DNA from: Paenibacillus sp. 19GGS1-52
GTDB taxonomy: Bacteria > Bacillota > Bacilli > Paenibacillales > Paenibacillaceae
NCBI RefSeq assembly: GCF_022369515.1
Contig: NZ_CP059724.1
Coordinates: 6,758,001-6,822,000, forward strand
Direction: 5' to 3'
Length of the DNA stretch: 64,000 bases
The notes beneath the pieces were generated by a model. It was not told the DNA's origin. It ran no database searches and saw only the letters and a program-made list of their open reading frames with translations. The translations under genes were made by a program, and so were the position numbers. Of the stretch, positions 16,968-26,073 are shown in pieces. Numbering within the stretch: position 1 is the first letter of the stretch; the number at the start of each line of letters is the position of its first letter.

Positions 16968-18452
16968 TTACGGCAAATTCGATGATCCCATGAGGAAGCG
17001 ATCTACTTCACGAGCAGCCTGACGGCCTTCGTTAATTGCCCACACAACAAGGCTTTGTCCGCGGCGCATGTCGCCTGCAGCAAATACTGCTTCCACATTC
17101 GTAGCTTGTGCTCCGAATTCCGCCTTGGCGTTAGAGCGCTCATCACGTTCTACTCCAAGCTGTCCCAGCACAGTTTCTTCAGGACCTGTAAAACCCAAAG
17201 CCAGCAGCACCAGCTGTGCCTTAAGGACTTCCTCACTGCCCGGAACTTCAACCGGGACGATTCGGCCCTGTTCATTACGAGTCCATTCAATACGTACAGT
17301 ATGCAGCTCCTGCACCTGTCCCCCATCATTGCCGACAAAGCGTTTCGTCGAAACAAGATAACGGCGCGGGTCCTCCTTATATAACGAAGCCGCCTCTTCC
17401 TGACCATAATCAACTTTCAGTACCTTCGGCCATTCTGGCCAAGGATTGCCAGCCTGACGCGTTAATGGAGACTGTGGCATAATCTCTAGTTGGGTCACGC
17501 TGCGACAGCCGTGCCGGATCGAGGTGGCTACACAGTCCGTACCCGTATCACCGCCGCCGATGACCACTACATCCTTGCCTGCCGCCGACAGATACTCCCC
17601 ATCCGCTAGATTGGAATCCAGCAGACTTTTAGTATTCAACGTCAGGAATTCCATCGCCTGATGAATGCCTGCCAGCTCACGTCCTTCTATAGGGAGGTCG
17701 CGGGCCTGCGTAGATCCACCGCACAGGACCACTGCATCATGCTCATCCTTCAGCTGTGTTGCGGAAATATCCACTCCGATCTCTGTGCGGGTTACGAAGA
17801 TGACACCTTCAGCTGCAAGCAGATCGACCCGGCGCTGCACCGTTTTCTTATCAAGCTTCATATTTGGAATCCCGTAGGTCAGCAGACCACCAATACGATC
17901 TGCTCGTTCATACACGGTTACGCTATGTCCAGCCTTGTTGAGCTGGGCCGCACAGGCAAGACCTGCCGGACCCGAGCCTACTACAGCTATTTTTTTGCCC
18001 GTACGAGTCAACGGAGGCTCAGGAACAATCCAGCCCTCTGCGAAACCTTTATCTACAATCGCTTTTTCGATGGATTTTATCGTTACAGGATTGCCATTAA
18101 GCCCTACAGTACACGCGCCTTCACAAGGAGCTGGACATACACGTCCTGTAAATTCCGGAAAGTTATTAGTCTTGTGCAGACGCTTCAGCGCAACCTCCCA
18201 GTTGCCACGGTATACCATATCATTCCATTCCGGAATCAGGTTATGCACGGGACAGCCAGAGGCCATGCCTGACAGAATACGTCCCACATGACAAAACGGT
18301 GTGCCACAATCCATGCAGCGAGCGCCTTGCTCCTGTAGCTTCTCTTCATCCATCTTCACCGAAAATTCATTCCAATTCTTAATTCGCTCCAGAGGCTCAC
18401 ACTCTGAAGGCGTTTGCCGTTGATATTCCAAAAATCCTGTTGCTTTACCCAT
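16968..18452 (-). CDS. gltD: Glutamate synthase (NADPH) small subunit
   Basis: The protein has 494 residues. The N-terminal Fe-S region has the cysteine pattern CMDCGTPFC near 44-52 and CPAPCEGAC near 104. Two dinucleotide folds follow: GSGPAGL near 149 for FAD and GGGDTGTDC near 290 for NADPH. It passes electrons from NADPH to the large subunit, which makes glutamate from glutamine and 2-oxoglutarate. The ATG at 18452 sits 9 nt after GGAGG; an ATG three codons earlier overlaps that site. No gltB/gltA lies next to it, so the partner is elsewhere, or the protein serves another oxidoreductase. Confidence 0.92.
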   Translation of the reverse strand: MGKATGFLEYQRQTPSECEPLERIKNWNEFSVKMDEEKLQEQGARCMDCGTPFCHVGRILSGMASGCPVHNLIPEWNDMVYRGNWEVALKRLHKTNNFPEFTGRVCPAPCEGACTVGLNGNPVTIKSIEKAIVDKGFAEGWIVPEPPLTRTGKKIAVVGSGPAGLACAAQLNKAGHSVTVYERADRIGGLLTYGIPNMKLDKKTVQRRVDLLAAEGVIFVTRTEIGVDISATQLKDEHDAVVLCGGSTQARDLPIEGRELAGIHQAMEFLTLNTKSLLDSNLADGEYLSAAGKDVVVIGGGDTGTDCVATSIRHGCRSVTQLEIMPQSPLTRQAGNPWPEWPKVLKVDYGQEEAASLYKEDPRRYLVSTKRFVGNDGGQVQELHTVRIEWTRNEQGRIVPVEVPGSEEVLKAQLVLLALGFTGPEETVLGQLGVERDERSNAKAEFGAQATNVEAVFAAGDMRRGQSLVVWAINEGRQAAREVDRFLMGSSNLP

Positions 18453-18839
18453 ACCTGTCATCCTCCGAGTCTATCTGATTGGCCGCCGAATAAGTAAGAC
18501 GGCATTCTTGTCCTAATTCGGCTCCAAAAGACAATTACTCTCTGTTGCCGACTATCATTCTGTCACTGTAAAGCAGCGAAGTGGGGAGCTGCGACAAAAC
18601 AACTGTTGCCTGCAGTACAACCCCCCAGCAAGGGTTAATAAGGGGAATAAATGCTTTTATATTAACACCGAATTTCCTGCCCGAACATGAGTAATGTCAC
18701 CTTTTACACCAAAACATCGGGGTTACACGTGAATATAGAAGTGACAGCAAGCGCTGTTCTCTTTTAAGTGCAGTATACAATATTCAGACGTAGTCAAGGA
18801 AGGGTTATCTTTATATAATCAGAGAGGTGCAAATATTAA
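18453..18839. other. Long non-coding gap upstream of gltD
   Basis: This 387-nt stretch serves as the upstream region of gltD (minus) and of the small-peptide gene (plus). I find no convincing gene, riboswitch or terminator in it. A TATAAT at 18814-18819 could be a -10 for the plus-strand peptide. On the minus strand TTGACT/TATACT (18797-18772) has a spacing of only 14 nt, too short for a normal promoter. No TGTNA-N7-TNACA box was found. Confidence 0.5.
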
Positions 18840-19005
18840 ATGAAAAAAATTGGTTTTTCTACTCGCTACATGTAGTATCGTAGGGGCTATCACTGCTCCA
18901 ATTGTGCCAAGCATATCATACAGTACCAAAGAACCTGTTGTCATAATAAACCCCACACGATCTTGGAATCGGAAGCTAATGAATAACCTGATGACACTTA
19001 AATAA
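18840..19005 (+). pseudogene. Frameshifted small secreted peptide gene
   Basis: An ATG at 18840, well placed after AGAGAGGTG, opens a frame that stops after 11 codons because of a seven-A run (18843-18849). If one A is removed the frame continues to a stop at 19005 and encodes about 54 residues: MKK, a hydrophobic signal-like core (LVFLLATCSIVGAITAP) and a short polar tail rich in Lys, Arg and Asn. Ribosome site before and perfect terminator after (19007-19041) suggest a real transcription unit. It could be a decayed gene, a sequencing indel or a slippage-controlled peptide. The size is like Phr/PapR signalling peptides, but no RRNPP receptor gene is nearby. Confidence 0.5.
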
Positions 19006-19006
19006 G

Positions 19007-19041
19007 AGGCGTTCCTGGAGTGATCCAGGAACGCCTTTTTT
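19007..19041 (+). terminator. Strong intrinsic terminator after the small peptide
   Basis: GGCGTTCCTGGA pairs perfectly with TCCAGGAACGCC (12 bp, GTGA loop) followed by TTTTTT. It directly follows the frameshifted peptide frame. Confidence 0.9.
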
Positions 19042-19202
19042 GCGAGTTGCAAGCAGTCTGGAGTTGCACTAATAGCGCTGCTCCTTTTTTTGTTCCCGCA
19101 GATAATCTGAAACCCTATGTATTGCAACTTCATTCTAAAATATTACATATATAAGGCATTTTGCCAATAGGGTTATAGATTAAAGCCTGGATGAAACTAT
19201 GG

Positions 19203-21155
19203 CTACCCGGCCAAAACGATCATCCCAATACCGGAGGTTGCAACTTTACCTCCGTCCAGCTTCTGCACCAGCTCTTTACCGAACAATATCTTCCATTCAC
19301 CCAACTGCGGCAAATCCAGTATAGTCAGGTCAGGGTTGGCATTATAGAGAACATATAAGGATTGCGCGGGGTCGCCTCCAGCATGGTTCCGAAGTGTATA
19401 AGCTACCGCACCAGCAGGTGCCTTCTCAAATATTAGATGCTTGCGAATATCTTCAGCATTGCGCAGGCGGAAAGCCGGATGGTCTTTACGCAGCGAAATC
19501 AACTGCTTCATATAGGCGACATCCTCCTCATGAGCAGCGCATTGTACCCAATCCATACAGTTGAGCTCGGCTGAAGATTTGAAGCTGTTCTCCACACCTT
19601 TTTTGGTACGCATAAATTCTTGACCGGCATGGAGAAAAGGAATTCCCTGGCTCGTCAATACCATGGCAGAAGCAAGCCTATGCATGGCGCGCCGCTGTTC
19701 CTCTGTCTGTCCTTGGCTGGATAATACAATCTTATCCCAGAGAGTATGATTGTCATGACACTCCACATAGTTCACACATTGTTGTGGCTCATCAGCAAAT
19801 TGGCCAATTTCTTGACTGTGAACAATACCTCCGGCGATTCCCGTCTTCACGGCCTGCTCCAAGCCAGACTTCCCGCCGATAAAGCCGGGCTGATCATACA
19901 GAAACAGATTTCCTTTAATCGCATCCCGAAAGCCATCATTAAAATGTCCGATTCCGGGCAGCTGGTCCGCATTAGTCTGATTTGCAAGCTGCTCCATCGG
20001 CAACTCGGTCTCCATAATCCAGCCTTCGCCGATCGTTAGAAGCGACGGATTGACTTCGTCCAGCCGGCGCCGGATTTCTTTCATTGTGCCAATATCCATA
20101 AGTCCCATCAGATCAAAGCGAAAACCATCAATATGATACTCCTTGGCCCAATAAAGCACAGATTCTACGATAAAACGGGACATCATCACATGTTCGGTAG
20201 CGGTATCGTTACCACAACCACTGCCGTTCGAGAGACTCCCATCCCGCTTATAGCGCAAATAATAACCAGGCACCAGCTTCGTGAAATGGATAAGGTAGCC
20301 ATCATAAACATGGTTATAGACGACATCCATAATGACGCGTAAACCCCGATCATGCAAGGCCTGAACCATTGTTTTGAGCTCCTGAATCCGTAGGCCTGGA
20401 ACATAAGGATCCGTCGCATAAGAGCCCTCGGGAGCATTATAATTCAACGGATCATATCCCCAGTTGTAGTGAGGCTCATCCAGCTTGGTTTCATCAACAC
20501 TTTCTGTTGCATAATCGAAAATAGGCAGTAGTTGTACATGGGTAACTCCGAGATCAGCAATATGATCCAGACCTGTGAGAATTCCTTCAGGCCCACGGGT
20601 ACCCTCTTCAGCCAAACCGAGATATTGCCCTTTATGGACAATGCCACTTGCCGGATGTATGGACAAATCACGCAGATGAAGCTCATAAATAATGGCATCT
20701 ACCACGTTATCCAGAGGTGGCTTATCTTCAGTCCACCGCTGCGGGTCCGTCTTGCACAGATCTATAATGACGCCACGATCCCCATTCACTCCGACGGCAC
20801 GCACATATGGATCAACCGCTTCGTTCCATTTATCACCGATACGCACACGATATGTATAATACTTGCCCTCTAAATCACCGTCAACCGTCAGTCTCCAAGC
20901 CCCGCGAACGTCACGGATCATAGGAACTGTATGTGCCTGTTCTACCTTCCACGAATCATACATTGCGACCTCTGCTTCCTGTGCAGTTGGTGCCCATAAA
21001 CAGAATACGGATTGTGCTTTTGAATAGGTCACACCAAGATCTTCCCCGTCATAACTGAACAAGGTGTCAAAATCCTGATCGAATACCGAAATACCGCCAG
21101 TAGCCGCTGGGTCACCGAAATAAATCTTTTCTTTCATTTCCTTTTGTACAGACAA
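19203..21155 (-). CDS. pulA: Type I pullulanase
   Basis: This GH13 enzyme has 650 residues with an N-terminal CBM48-like part (SVFCLWAPTAQEAEVAMYD near 50), the type I pullulanase signature YNWGYDP near 230, and GH13 regions DVVYNHVYD, GFRFDLMGLMD (nucleophile Asp), GEGW (acid/base Glu) and ECHDNHTLWD. It cleaves alpha-1,6 branches of pullulan, limit dextrins or glycogen. There is no signal peptide, so it is probably cytoplasmic. The TTG start at 21155 has GGAGAGAGG upstream. A promoter with a cre-like site lies at 21190-21227, suggesting carbon catabolite control. It is alone, not in a glycogen operon. Confidence 0.94.
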   Translation of the reverse strand: MSVQKEMKEKIYFGDPAATGGISVFDQDFDTLFSYDGEDLGVTYSKAQSVFCLWAPTAQEAEVAMYDSWKVEQAHTVPMIRDVRGAWRLTVDGDLEGKYYTYRVRIGDKWNEAVDPYVRAVGVNGDRGVIIDLCKTDPQRWTEDKPPLDNVVDAIIYELHLRDLSIHPASGIVHKGQYLGLAEEGTRGPEGILTGLDHIADLGVTHVQLLPIFDYATESVDETKLDEPHYNWGYDPLNYNAPEGSYATDPYVPGLRIQELKTMVQALHDRGLRVIMDVVYNHVYDGYLIHFTKLVPGYYLRYKRDGSLSNGSGCGNDTATEHVMMSRFIVESVLYWAKEYHIDGFRFDLMGLMDIGTMKEIRRRLDEVNPSLLTIGEGWIMETELPMEQLANQTNADQLPGIGHFNDGFRDAIKGNLFLYDQPGFIGGKSGLEQAVKTGIAGGIVHSQEIGQFADEPQQCVNYVECHDNHTLWDKIVLSSQGQTEEQRRAMHRLASAMVLTSQGIPFLHAGQEFMRTKKGVENSFKSSAELNCMDWVQCAAHEEDVAYMKQLISLRKDHPAFRLRNAEDIRKHLIFEKAPAGAVAYTLRNHAGGDPAQSLYVLYNANPDLTILDLPQLGEWKILFGKELVQKLDGGKVATSGIGMIVLAG

Positions 21156-21189
21156 AGAAACCTCTCTCCTTTACCCTTTATTAACTGAA

Positions 21190-21218
21190 ATTATAATAGG
21201 ATTTTATCTTTAGTGCAA
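21190..21218 (-). promoter_or_regulatory. Sigma-A promoter of pulA
   Basis: On the minus strand TTGCAC (21218-21213), a 17-nt spacer and a perfect TATAAT (21195-21190), about 35 nt before the TTG start. Confidence 0.75.
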
Positions 21219-21227
21219 ACGTTTGAA
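21214..21227 (-). promoter_or_regulatory. cre-like CcpA site over the pulA -35
   Basis: TTCAAACGTTTGCA on the minus strand matches TGNAARCGNWWWCA at 12 of 14 positions and overlaps the -35 hexamer. Binding of CcpA there would block the promoter, fitting glucose repression of a starch or glycogen debranching enzyme. Confidence 0.5.
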
Positions 21228-21230
21228 CTG

Positions 21231-21860
21231 TTATTCTTCCTTCGGTTCACTAGCTTCTATGATATTCAGAGCTACCATCGTAATGATGCCCTTATTCGGA
21301 GAAAAGAGCATGCGCCGTTCTTTACTGGGGGCAAAGCCACCATCTTTATACTTGATACCATTATCAAGAACAATGAGGATAGGAGTCGCGCCATCCGCAA
21401 ACGTCTCATATCCTATTCCGAGCACCCAATGGTAAGCATAAGCATATCTCCCTCTCCAGCGAAAAGTGAACCACTTGTCGAATTTGATAGCTACCGGCCG
21501 CTCCGCATCGATTTCCGCTATATATCTGTTGATATCCTTGAAGGTCGTTAGCGAAAGTTGGTACCGTGCCTCCGTTTCAGAAGAAGCTCCTATGTAGTCT
21601 TTGATTCCTCTTATAAAGCTGCGCACGCTCATTCCCCAAGGGGTTCCCCCATGATGACTGTACATGTGATTAATATGCTCCACTTTGGAATAAAAATGAT
21701 TTTCCCCGCCAATAAAATGCTTCCCCTGACGAGTACTCCAATATTCCATTAATGCGGCCATCGTTGCTGGCCCGCAAGCCGAGGCGGGTGAAGCCACACC
21801 GGGTTCCCATTGCGTGTAAGGTTCTACTGTCAGCTTATGATGGGACTGTCCCGGCTTCAT
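21231..21860 (-). CDS. Peptidase C39-like papain-fold protein
   Basis: The protein has 209 residues. The pattern fits the C39-like peptidase fold: Cys in SACGPATMAALMEYW near 28, His in YAYHWVLGIGYE near 140 and an Asp/Asn in VLDNGIKY. No signal peptide or ABC domains are present. The start ATG at 21860 overlaps the stop of the upstream hybrid histidine kinase (ATGA) and has GGGAGAAG upstream; an ATG six codons earlier lacks one. The tight coupling suggests it works with the kinase, for example as an output or a modifying enzyme, but the function is unknown. Confidence 0.75.
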   Translation of the reverse strand: MKPGQSHHKLTVEPYTQWEPGVASPASACGPATMAALMEYWSTRQGKHFIGGENHFYSKVEHINHMYSHHGGTPWGMSVRSFIRGIKDYIGASSETEARYQLSLTTFKDINRYIAEIDAERPVAIKFDKWFTFRWRGRYAYAYHWVLGIGYETFADGATPILIVLDNGIKYKDGGFAPSKERRMLFSPNKGIITMVALNIIEASEPKEE

Positions 21861-24800
21861 ATGGATATCTTCTCCCATCGCTGCTGTAATATCCGTTCAA
21901 TCTCTGAGGCAAGAAAGGGCTTACTGATAAAATCCTGCATCCCTACTGCCAGACATTTCTCATGATCTTCACTTCTAGCATATGCTGTCACTGCGACGAT
22001 TATGGGCTGGCGTTCCTGTGGAACACGATCCCTGATTAGGGCGGCCGCCGTAAGTCCGCTCATTAACGGCATCTGCAGATCCATAAACACAAGGTCATAT
22101 GGCACTAGCAGCACTGCTTGCAGTGCTTGTTCCCCATTCTCCACCAAATCTGCCTGATACCCCCACTTCTGCAGTATCGTCAGGAGTAGCTTTTGATTAA
22201 TTGGATGATCCTCAGCGATTAGAATCCGCAACGGGCCATATTTGGCTGCAGGCGAGAGAAGGCTTTCTTTAACGGCTACTTCTGCTGTAGCAGTTACCTC
22301 TTCGAAGCAATCCTCATAGTCACTTTCAGCATGTACTGGCAATAAGAAGTAAAAGTTCGAGCCTTTACCTTCCCTGCTCTCCACTCCAATCGCTCCACCC
22401 ATAAGCTCCACGAGCTTTTTGCAGATGGCAAGCCCTAAACCTGTTCCACCATACTTACGGTTAAGCGACGGATGCAACTGCGAGAAAGATTGAAACAACA
22501 GATTCTGCTTCTCAGCTGGAATACCGATTCCCGTATCTCTGACATTAAACTTCAAAGCCTGTTTCTTCATGTAGGGCCAAGGCTCTCTTTCTACGTGAAT
22601 GCAAACGTTGCCCTGCTCTGTAAATTTAACTGCATTGCTAACGAGATTGAGCAGCACTTGGCGTATCCGTGCTGAATCCCCCATAATCAGTGGGGGAACG
22701 TCAGCAGCAACGGTGCAGGTTAGCTGAATATTCTTCTCTAGGGCTTTCGCCGAGAATAATTCGGTTACACTTTCCAATACCGCTTGCAGACCCACCTGTT
22801 CGTGCACAATCGTCATTTTACCGGCTTCAATTTTACTGAAATCCAGAACCTCATTCAGAATATACAGCAATGAATTACTGCTCTGACTAATGATATCCAT
22901 ATACCCACGCTGTTCTTCATCTAGTTCCGTATCTGCCAGCAGATCTGTCATACCCATAATCCCGTTCATTGGTGTCCGCAGCTCATGGCTCATAATGGCC
23001 AGAAAATCAGATTTAGCTTGATCGGCCTTCTCCGCAGATTCCTTTGCTCGGATAATTTCTTTCTCGTCCGTTATATCGCGGAAGACTACAACTGCACCAA
23101 TACGCTCTCCTTTATCAAACAGCGGGGTAACCTGACACTCAGCAAGAAAGCTAGCGCCATCTTTTCGCCACAGAACAGCATCCTTACTCTGATAATATTT
23201 TCCATACTGGATGGCCTGCATAAGCGGCGAATCCTCCGGACGGTAATGGATACCGTTAGGTGTTGTCTGTTGAATATGCTTCAAATAGAGATGGCCCATA
23301 ATTTCCTCATAATCGAAGTCCAGCATGTTCGCTCCCGCCGGATTGATAAACGTCACCCTCCCCTCAATATCGAGACCGAATATGCCCTCTGATACTGCGT
23401 TTAAGATCAGCGTATAATCATTGCCCAGCTTTTCAATTTGTTCAGTATATCGTCTGAGCTCTGTAATATCTCGGGAAATTCCATATACGCCAACAACCTG
23501 CCCGTCCACAATAATCGGAATATTGATAGTGTTAATTTCCACAGAATGACCATCTTTATGAATGAGGGTGAGATCGTAGCTTTGCGGATGCCCTTGTGCC
23601 GCCAGTGTAAAATGATGCAGGGTCTTGGTCATGTCCTTCTCATGCACAATAGGACCAAAATACTTACCGATCAGTTCATCCAGAGAATACCCGGTTAACT
23701 TCTCCAGGTTAGCATTCGCCGTTAGATAGTTCCCTTGTAAATTCATAGAGTACACAGCCGAGGGATTATACTCGAATAACGATTTATAACGCTGCTCATT
23801 CTCCTGAAGTCTCGACTCGAATTGCTTATGCTCTGTAATATCACGGGCGACAGCAATAATCTCGACGATATTTCCATCGTCATCATAGATAAAACGGCTG
23901 TTCGTCTCCAACCAGACATAGGTGCCGTTCTTGCGGCGATAACGGAAGGATATAGGCAGAATAAATCCCGATTGTTGGCTGTGTTCCATGAATTTGATCA
24001 GCATAGCCAAGTCATCCGGGTGAAGGTACGTATAAGCGCTAGTTCCCAGCATTTCCTCTGGCTCATAACCAAGCAGCGCACGACTAGCGGGAGAGCAGTA
24101 CAAAAAAAGGCTATCCTCAATAGCAATTCGTGAGATTAAATCCAGCGAATTCTCCGACATTAATCTAAAATTACGTTCACTCTCCCGCAACTGCTGCTCC
24201 ATCTGCTGGCGCTCTGACACGTGACGGCCGATGCCCATAATACGGGTAATCTCATGATTCCTGTCCCTGATAACATGAAAAGAAATCTCCATCCATATAT
24301 AGTGGCCTTCCTTGTGACGAAGACGGCGGATGAAGGTGTCGTTCGACAAAATAATAGCAGAATGCTTCATTTCTTCAACGTCTTCAGGGTGGTAATATTC
24401 CAACCGGCTCGTTCCGATCATCTCCTCTGGGGAGTATCCAAGCAGAGAGAGGCTAGAAGGAGATATAAAGCTAAAGGTCCCATCAGGCAGAGTAAACGAA
24501 ATGATATTTTGATCATCTTTTATATATAAATCGTACAGGTCACGGCTATCCACCGTTAACTGATCGGCAATTTTGCGATCTGTAATATCCTGGGCGTACA
24601 CCATTATATTTGTGAAAGCTTGTCCCGCTTCAAGTAATGAGAAGGTAAGTAAAAGCCATACCGGACGTCCTGCCAGATTAATAAAACGTTGTTCCTTTAT
24701 AGTGTTAGCACCAGGGGAACGCAGCAGATCATCCATTACCTCTTTAAGAGTGAGTCCTCCCTGCTGACCTGGCTGATTATTTTCCCAGCAGAAAACAGTG

Positions 24801-24955
24801 CCCGCAAGAATTGCGGATTCCGTATACCCGATTATATTGCAAAATGCAGGATTAACCTTGACCCATCTACCTTCCGATGTCAGTACAGCCATTCCCACCG
24901 GAGACTTCATGAATGCTTGATCCAGAATGCTATCGTTCTCTGCCAAGTTATCCAC
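21857..24955 (-). CDS. Multi-PAS hybrid histidine kinase with receiver domain
   Basis: The protein has 1032 residues and no clear membrane segment, so it is likely a cytosolic sensor. Five PAS domains in series lie at about 8-130, 140-255, 260-380, 385-500 and 508-630, each ending near a DIT/GIGRH-type PAC motif. Then come HisKA (MSHELRTPMNGIMG near 655), HATPase (DSARIRQVLLNLVSNAVKFTEQG; DTGIGIPAEKQ; GGTGLGLAICKKL) and a C-terminal receiver (IAEDHPINQKL; FMDLQMPLMSG). The GTG start follows GGAGG by 10 nt. A phosphorelay partner is not encoded next to it. It is coupled to the C39-like gene. Confidence 0.93.
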   Translation of the reverse strand: MDNLAENDSILDQAFMKSPVGMAVLTSEGRWVKVNPAFCNIIGYTESAILAGTVFCWENNQPGQQGGLTLKEVMDDLLRSPGANTIKEQRFINLAGRPVWLLLTFSLLEAGQAFTNIMVYAQDITDRKIADQLTVDSRDLYDLYIKDDQNIISFTLPDGTFSFISPSSLSLLGYSPEEMIGTSRLEYYHPEDVEEMKHSAIILSNDTFIRRLRHKEGHYIWMEISFHVIRDRNHEITRIMGIGRHVSERQQMEQQLRESERNFRLMSENSLDLISRIAIEDSLFLYCSPASRALLGYEPEEMLGTSAYTYLHPDDLAMLIKFMEHSQQSGFILPISFRYRRKNGTYVWLETNSRFIYDDDGNIVEIIAVARDITEHKQFESRLQENEQRYKSLFEYNPSAVYSMNLQGNYLTANANLEKLTGYSLDELIGKYFGPIVHEKDMTKTLHHFTLAAQGHPQSYDLTLIHKDGHSVEINTINIPIIVDGQVVGVYGISRDITELRRYTEQIEKLGNDYTLILNAVSEGIFGLDIEGRVTFINPAGANMLDFDYEEIMGHLYLKHIQQTTPNGIHYRPEDSPLMQAIQYGKYYQSKDAVLWRKDGASFLAECQVTPLFDKGERIGAVVVFRDITDEKEIIRAKESAEKADQAKSDFLAIMSHELRTPMNGIMGMTDLLADTELDEEQRGYMDIISQSSNSLLYILNEVLDFSKIEAGKMTIVHEQVGLQAVLESVTELFSAKALEKNIQLTCTVAADVPPLIMGDSARIRQVLLNLVSNAVKFTEQGNVCIHVEREPWPYMKKQALKFNVRDTGIGIPAEKQNLLFQSFSQLHPSLNRKYGGTGLGLAICKKLVELMGGAIGVESREGKGSNFYFLLPVHAESDYEDCFEEVTATAEVAVKESLLSPAAKYGPLRILIAEDHPINQKLLLTILQKWGYQADLVENGEQALQAVLLVPYDLVFMDLQMPLMSGLTAAALIRDRVPQERQPIIVAVTAYARSEDHEKCLAVGMQDFISKPFLASEIERILQQRWEKISI

Positions 24956-25103
24956 TTCTACCAGGCCTCCTTCAGGCGCGATCTACTTATTACTTAAGCA
25001 ATCTCTTCAACTCTTCATTATCTTAACCCAGTATACGTTAAGAGAAACAAGGAAATAAATGTGCAAATGCTCTATTAAAGCTCAACAATCAAAATTATAA
25101 ATA

Positions 25104-25132
25104 TTGACGATTATACAAGGTCACATTATAGT
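25104..25132 (+). promoter_or_regulatory. Sigma-A promoter of the leader at 25139
   Basis: TTGACG (25104-25109), exactly 17 nt, TATAGT (25127-25132). It drives a short leader that ends in a terminator before the secreted-protein gene. Confidence 0.75.
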
Positions 25133-25157
25133 TATAAGCAATATATTATTCGTGACC
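25119..25157. promoter_or_regulatory. GGTCAC...GTGACC inverted repeat around the promoter
   Basis: GGTCAC (25119-25124) and GTGACC (25152-25157) form a perfect inverted pair with centres 33 bp apart, about three helical turns. The left arm lies between -35 and -10, the right arm at about +14. This could be a regulator binding site or a DNA loop element. Confidence 0.45.
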
Positions 25158-25169
25158 TGTTACGCTGGA

Positions 25170-25217
25170 AGCACCCGTAACAAAGGCTTTTCGCCTTTGC
25201 TGCGGGTGCTTTTTTTG
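25170..25217 (+). terminator. Leader terminator (possible attenuator or small RNA end)
   Basis: AGCACCCG...CGGGTGCT with an inner CAAAGGC/GCCTTTG stem, then T7. No gene lies upstream on this strand, so it ends a ~75-nt transcript from the promoter at 25104-25132. GTTACG (25159-25164) can pair with CGTAAC (25176-25181), which would disrupt the terminator base; this is a possible antiterminator. Confidence 0.75.
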
Positions 25218-25249
25218 TTGCGATGATATAAATGAAGGGGAGGATAAAA

Positions 25250-26071
25250 ATGATTAAATTTAAGACTATTACGATGGTATTGCTGTCAATTCTGCTCATG
25301 CTGATATCCTCGGTAGGAGTTCTAGCTTCTTCATCCAGCATTGAATTAACACCTTCTATTAAAGCGGCCTTTGATCTGACTGCGGCAAGTGCGGAGAGCT
25401 CTGTAAGGGTCAAGTTAAACGGACTCTACAGCGATTTATCCATGCTAAAGGTACAATATGACAGCCGGGAGGAGCAAATCCGTATGCTGCACTATAATAA
25501 CGAGCAGGCTTTGATTGTCGTTCGTCAGCATATCAAGGAGATTGATTCCTCCAAAGTGAACGGGCTGGAAGCAACTGTAAGCACTACAAAGCAGCGCTAT
25601 CAGCCTTTGTTTGATCAATACAGTGCACTTAGCCGCCGCATTACCATTGCCAAGAGCCTCAAGGACAAAACCTTAAATGCCGTACTGAGCGCTCAAGGAG
25701 ATGCCATGAAGATCCTAGTTCAGCTAGCTCGTGAAGACATTCGTGGCAAACAAGCGCAGCTAAAGGTAGCCAAAGATGCCCGCACTAAAAAAATAACCGC
25801 CGCTCGTAAAACCTTAAGCGGTATTGAAAGTCCTCAAACGTCGATCAAGTCTCAAAAAAGTATTGTCACCTCGCTAAATAAACGTCTTTCCGCAGACTGG
25901 AGTGATTTTAAAGCCGCCATTCGCAAGCAAAGTCCTACGCTAACCTCACAGTCTCTATCCTCACTCTTGTCCGGTTATCGGCAGATCTCAGCAAGCAAAC
26001 AAAAAATCATCGAATTGGAGCAAAGGGTTACTGTTATCATTTCAACTACAAGTAAGCAAATTGGCTTATAG
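25250..26071 (+). CDS. Secreted helical (coiled-coil-like) protein
   Basis: The protein has 273 residues from the ATG at 25250, which follows GGGGAGG. A signal peptide (MIKFKTITMVLL..GVLASSSS) is followed by a highly charged, mostly helical sequence with long runs free of Pro and Gly, suggesting coiled coils (about 70-130 and 160-250). No cysteines or enzyme motifs are visible and I do not recognise the family. It is preceded by a promoter and an attenuator-like terminator, so its expression probably depends on read-through. It could be a cell-wall-associated or spore-envelope structural protein. Confidence 0.75.
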   Translation: MIKFKTITMVLLSILLMLISSVGVLASSSSIELTPSIKAAFDLTAASAESSVRVKLNGLYSDLSMLKVQYDSREEQIRMLHYNNEQALIVVRQHIKEIDSSKVNGLEATVSTTKQRYQPLFDQYSALSRRITIAKSLKDKTLNAVLSAQGDAMKILVQLAREDIRGKQAQLKVAKDARTKKITAARKTLSGIESPQTSIKSQKSIVTSLNKRLSADWSDFKAAIRKQSPTLTSQSLSSLLSGYRQISASKQKIIELEQRVTVIISTTSKQIGL

Positions 26072-26073
26072 AA

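Noticed and set aside
18772..18797. TTGACT and TATACT as a gltD promoter
   Set aside because: The spacing is 14 nt, too short for sigma-A.
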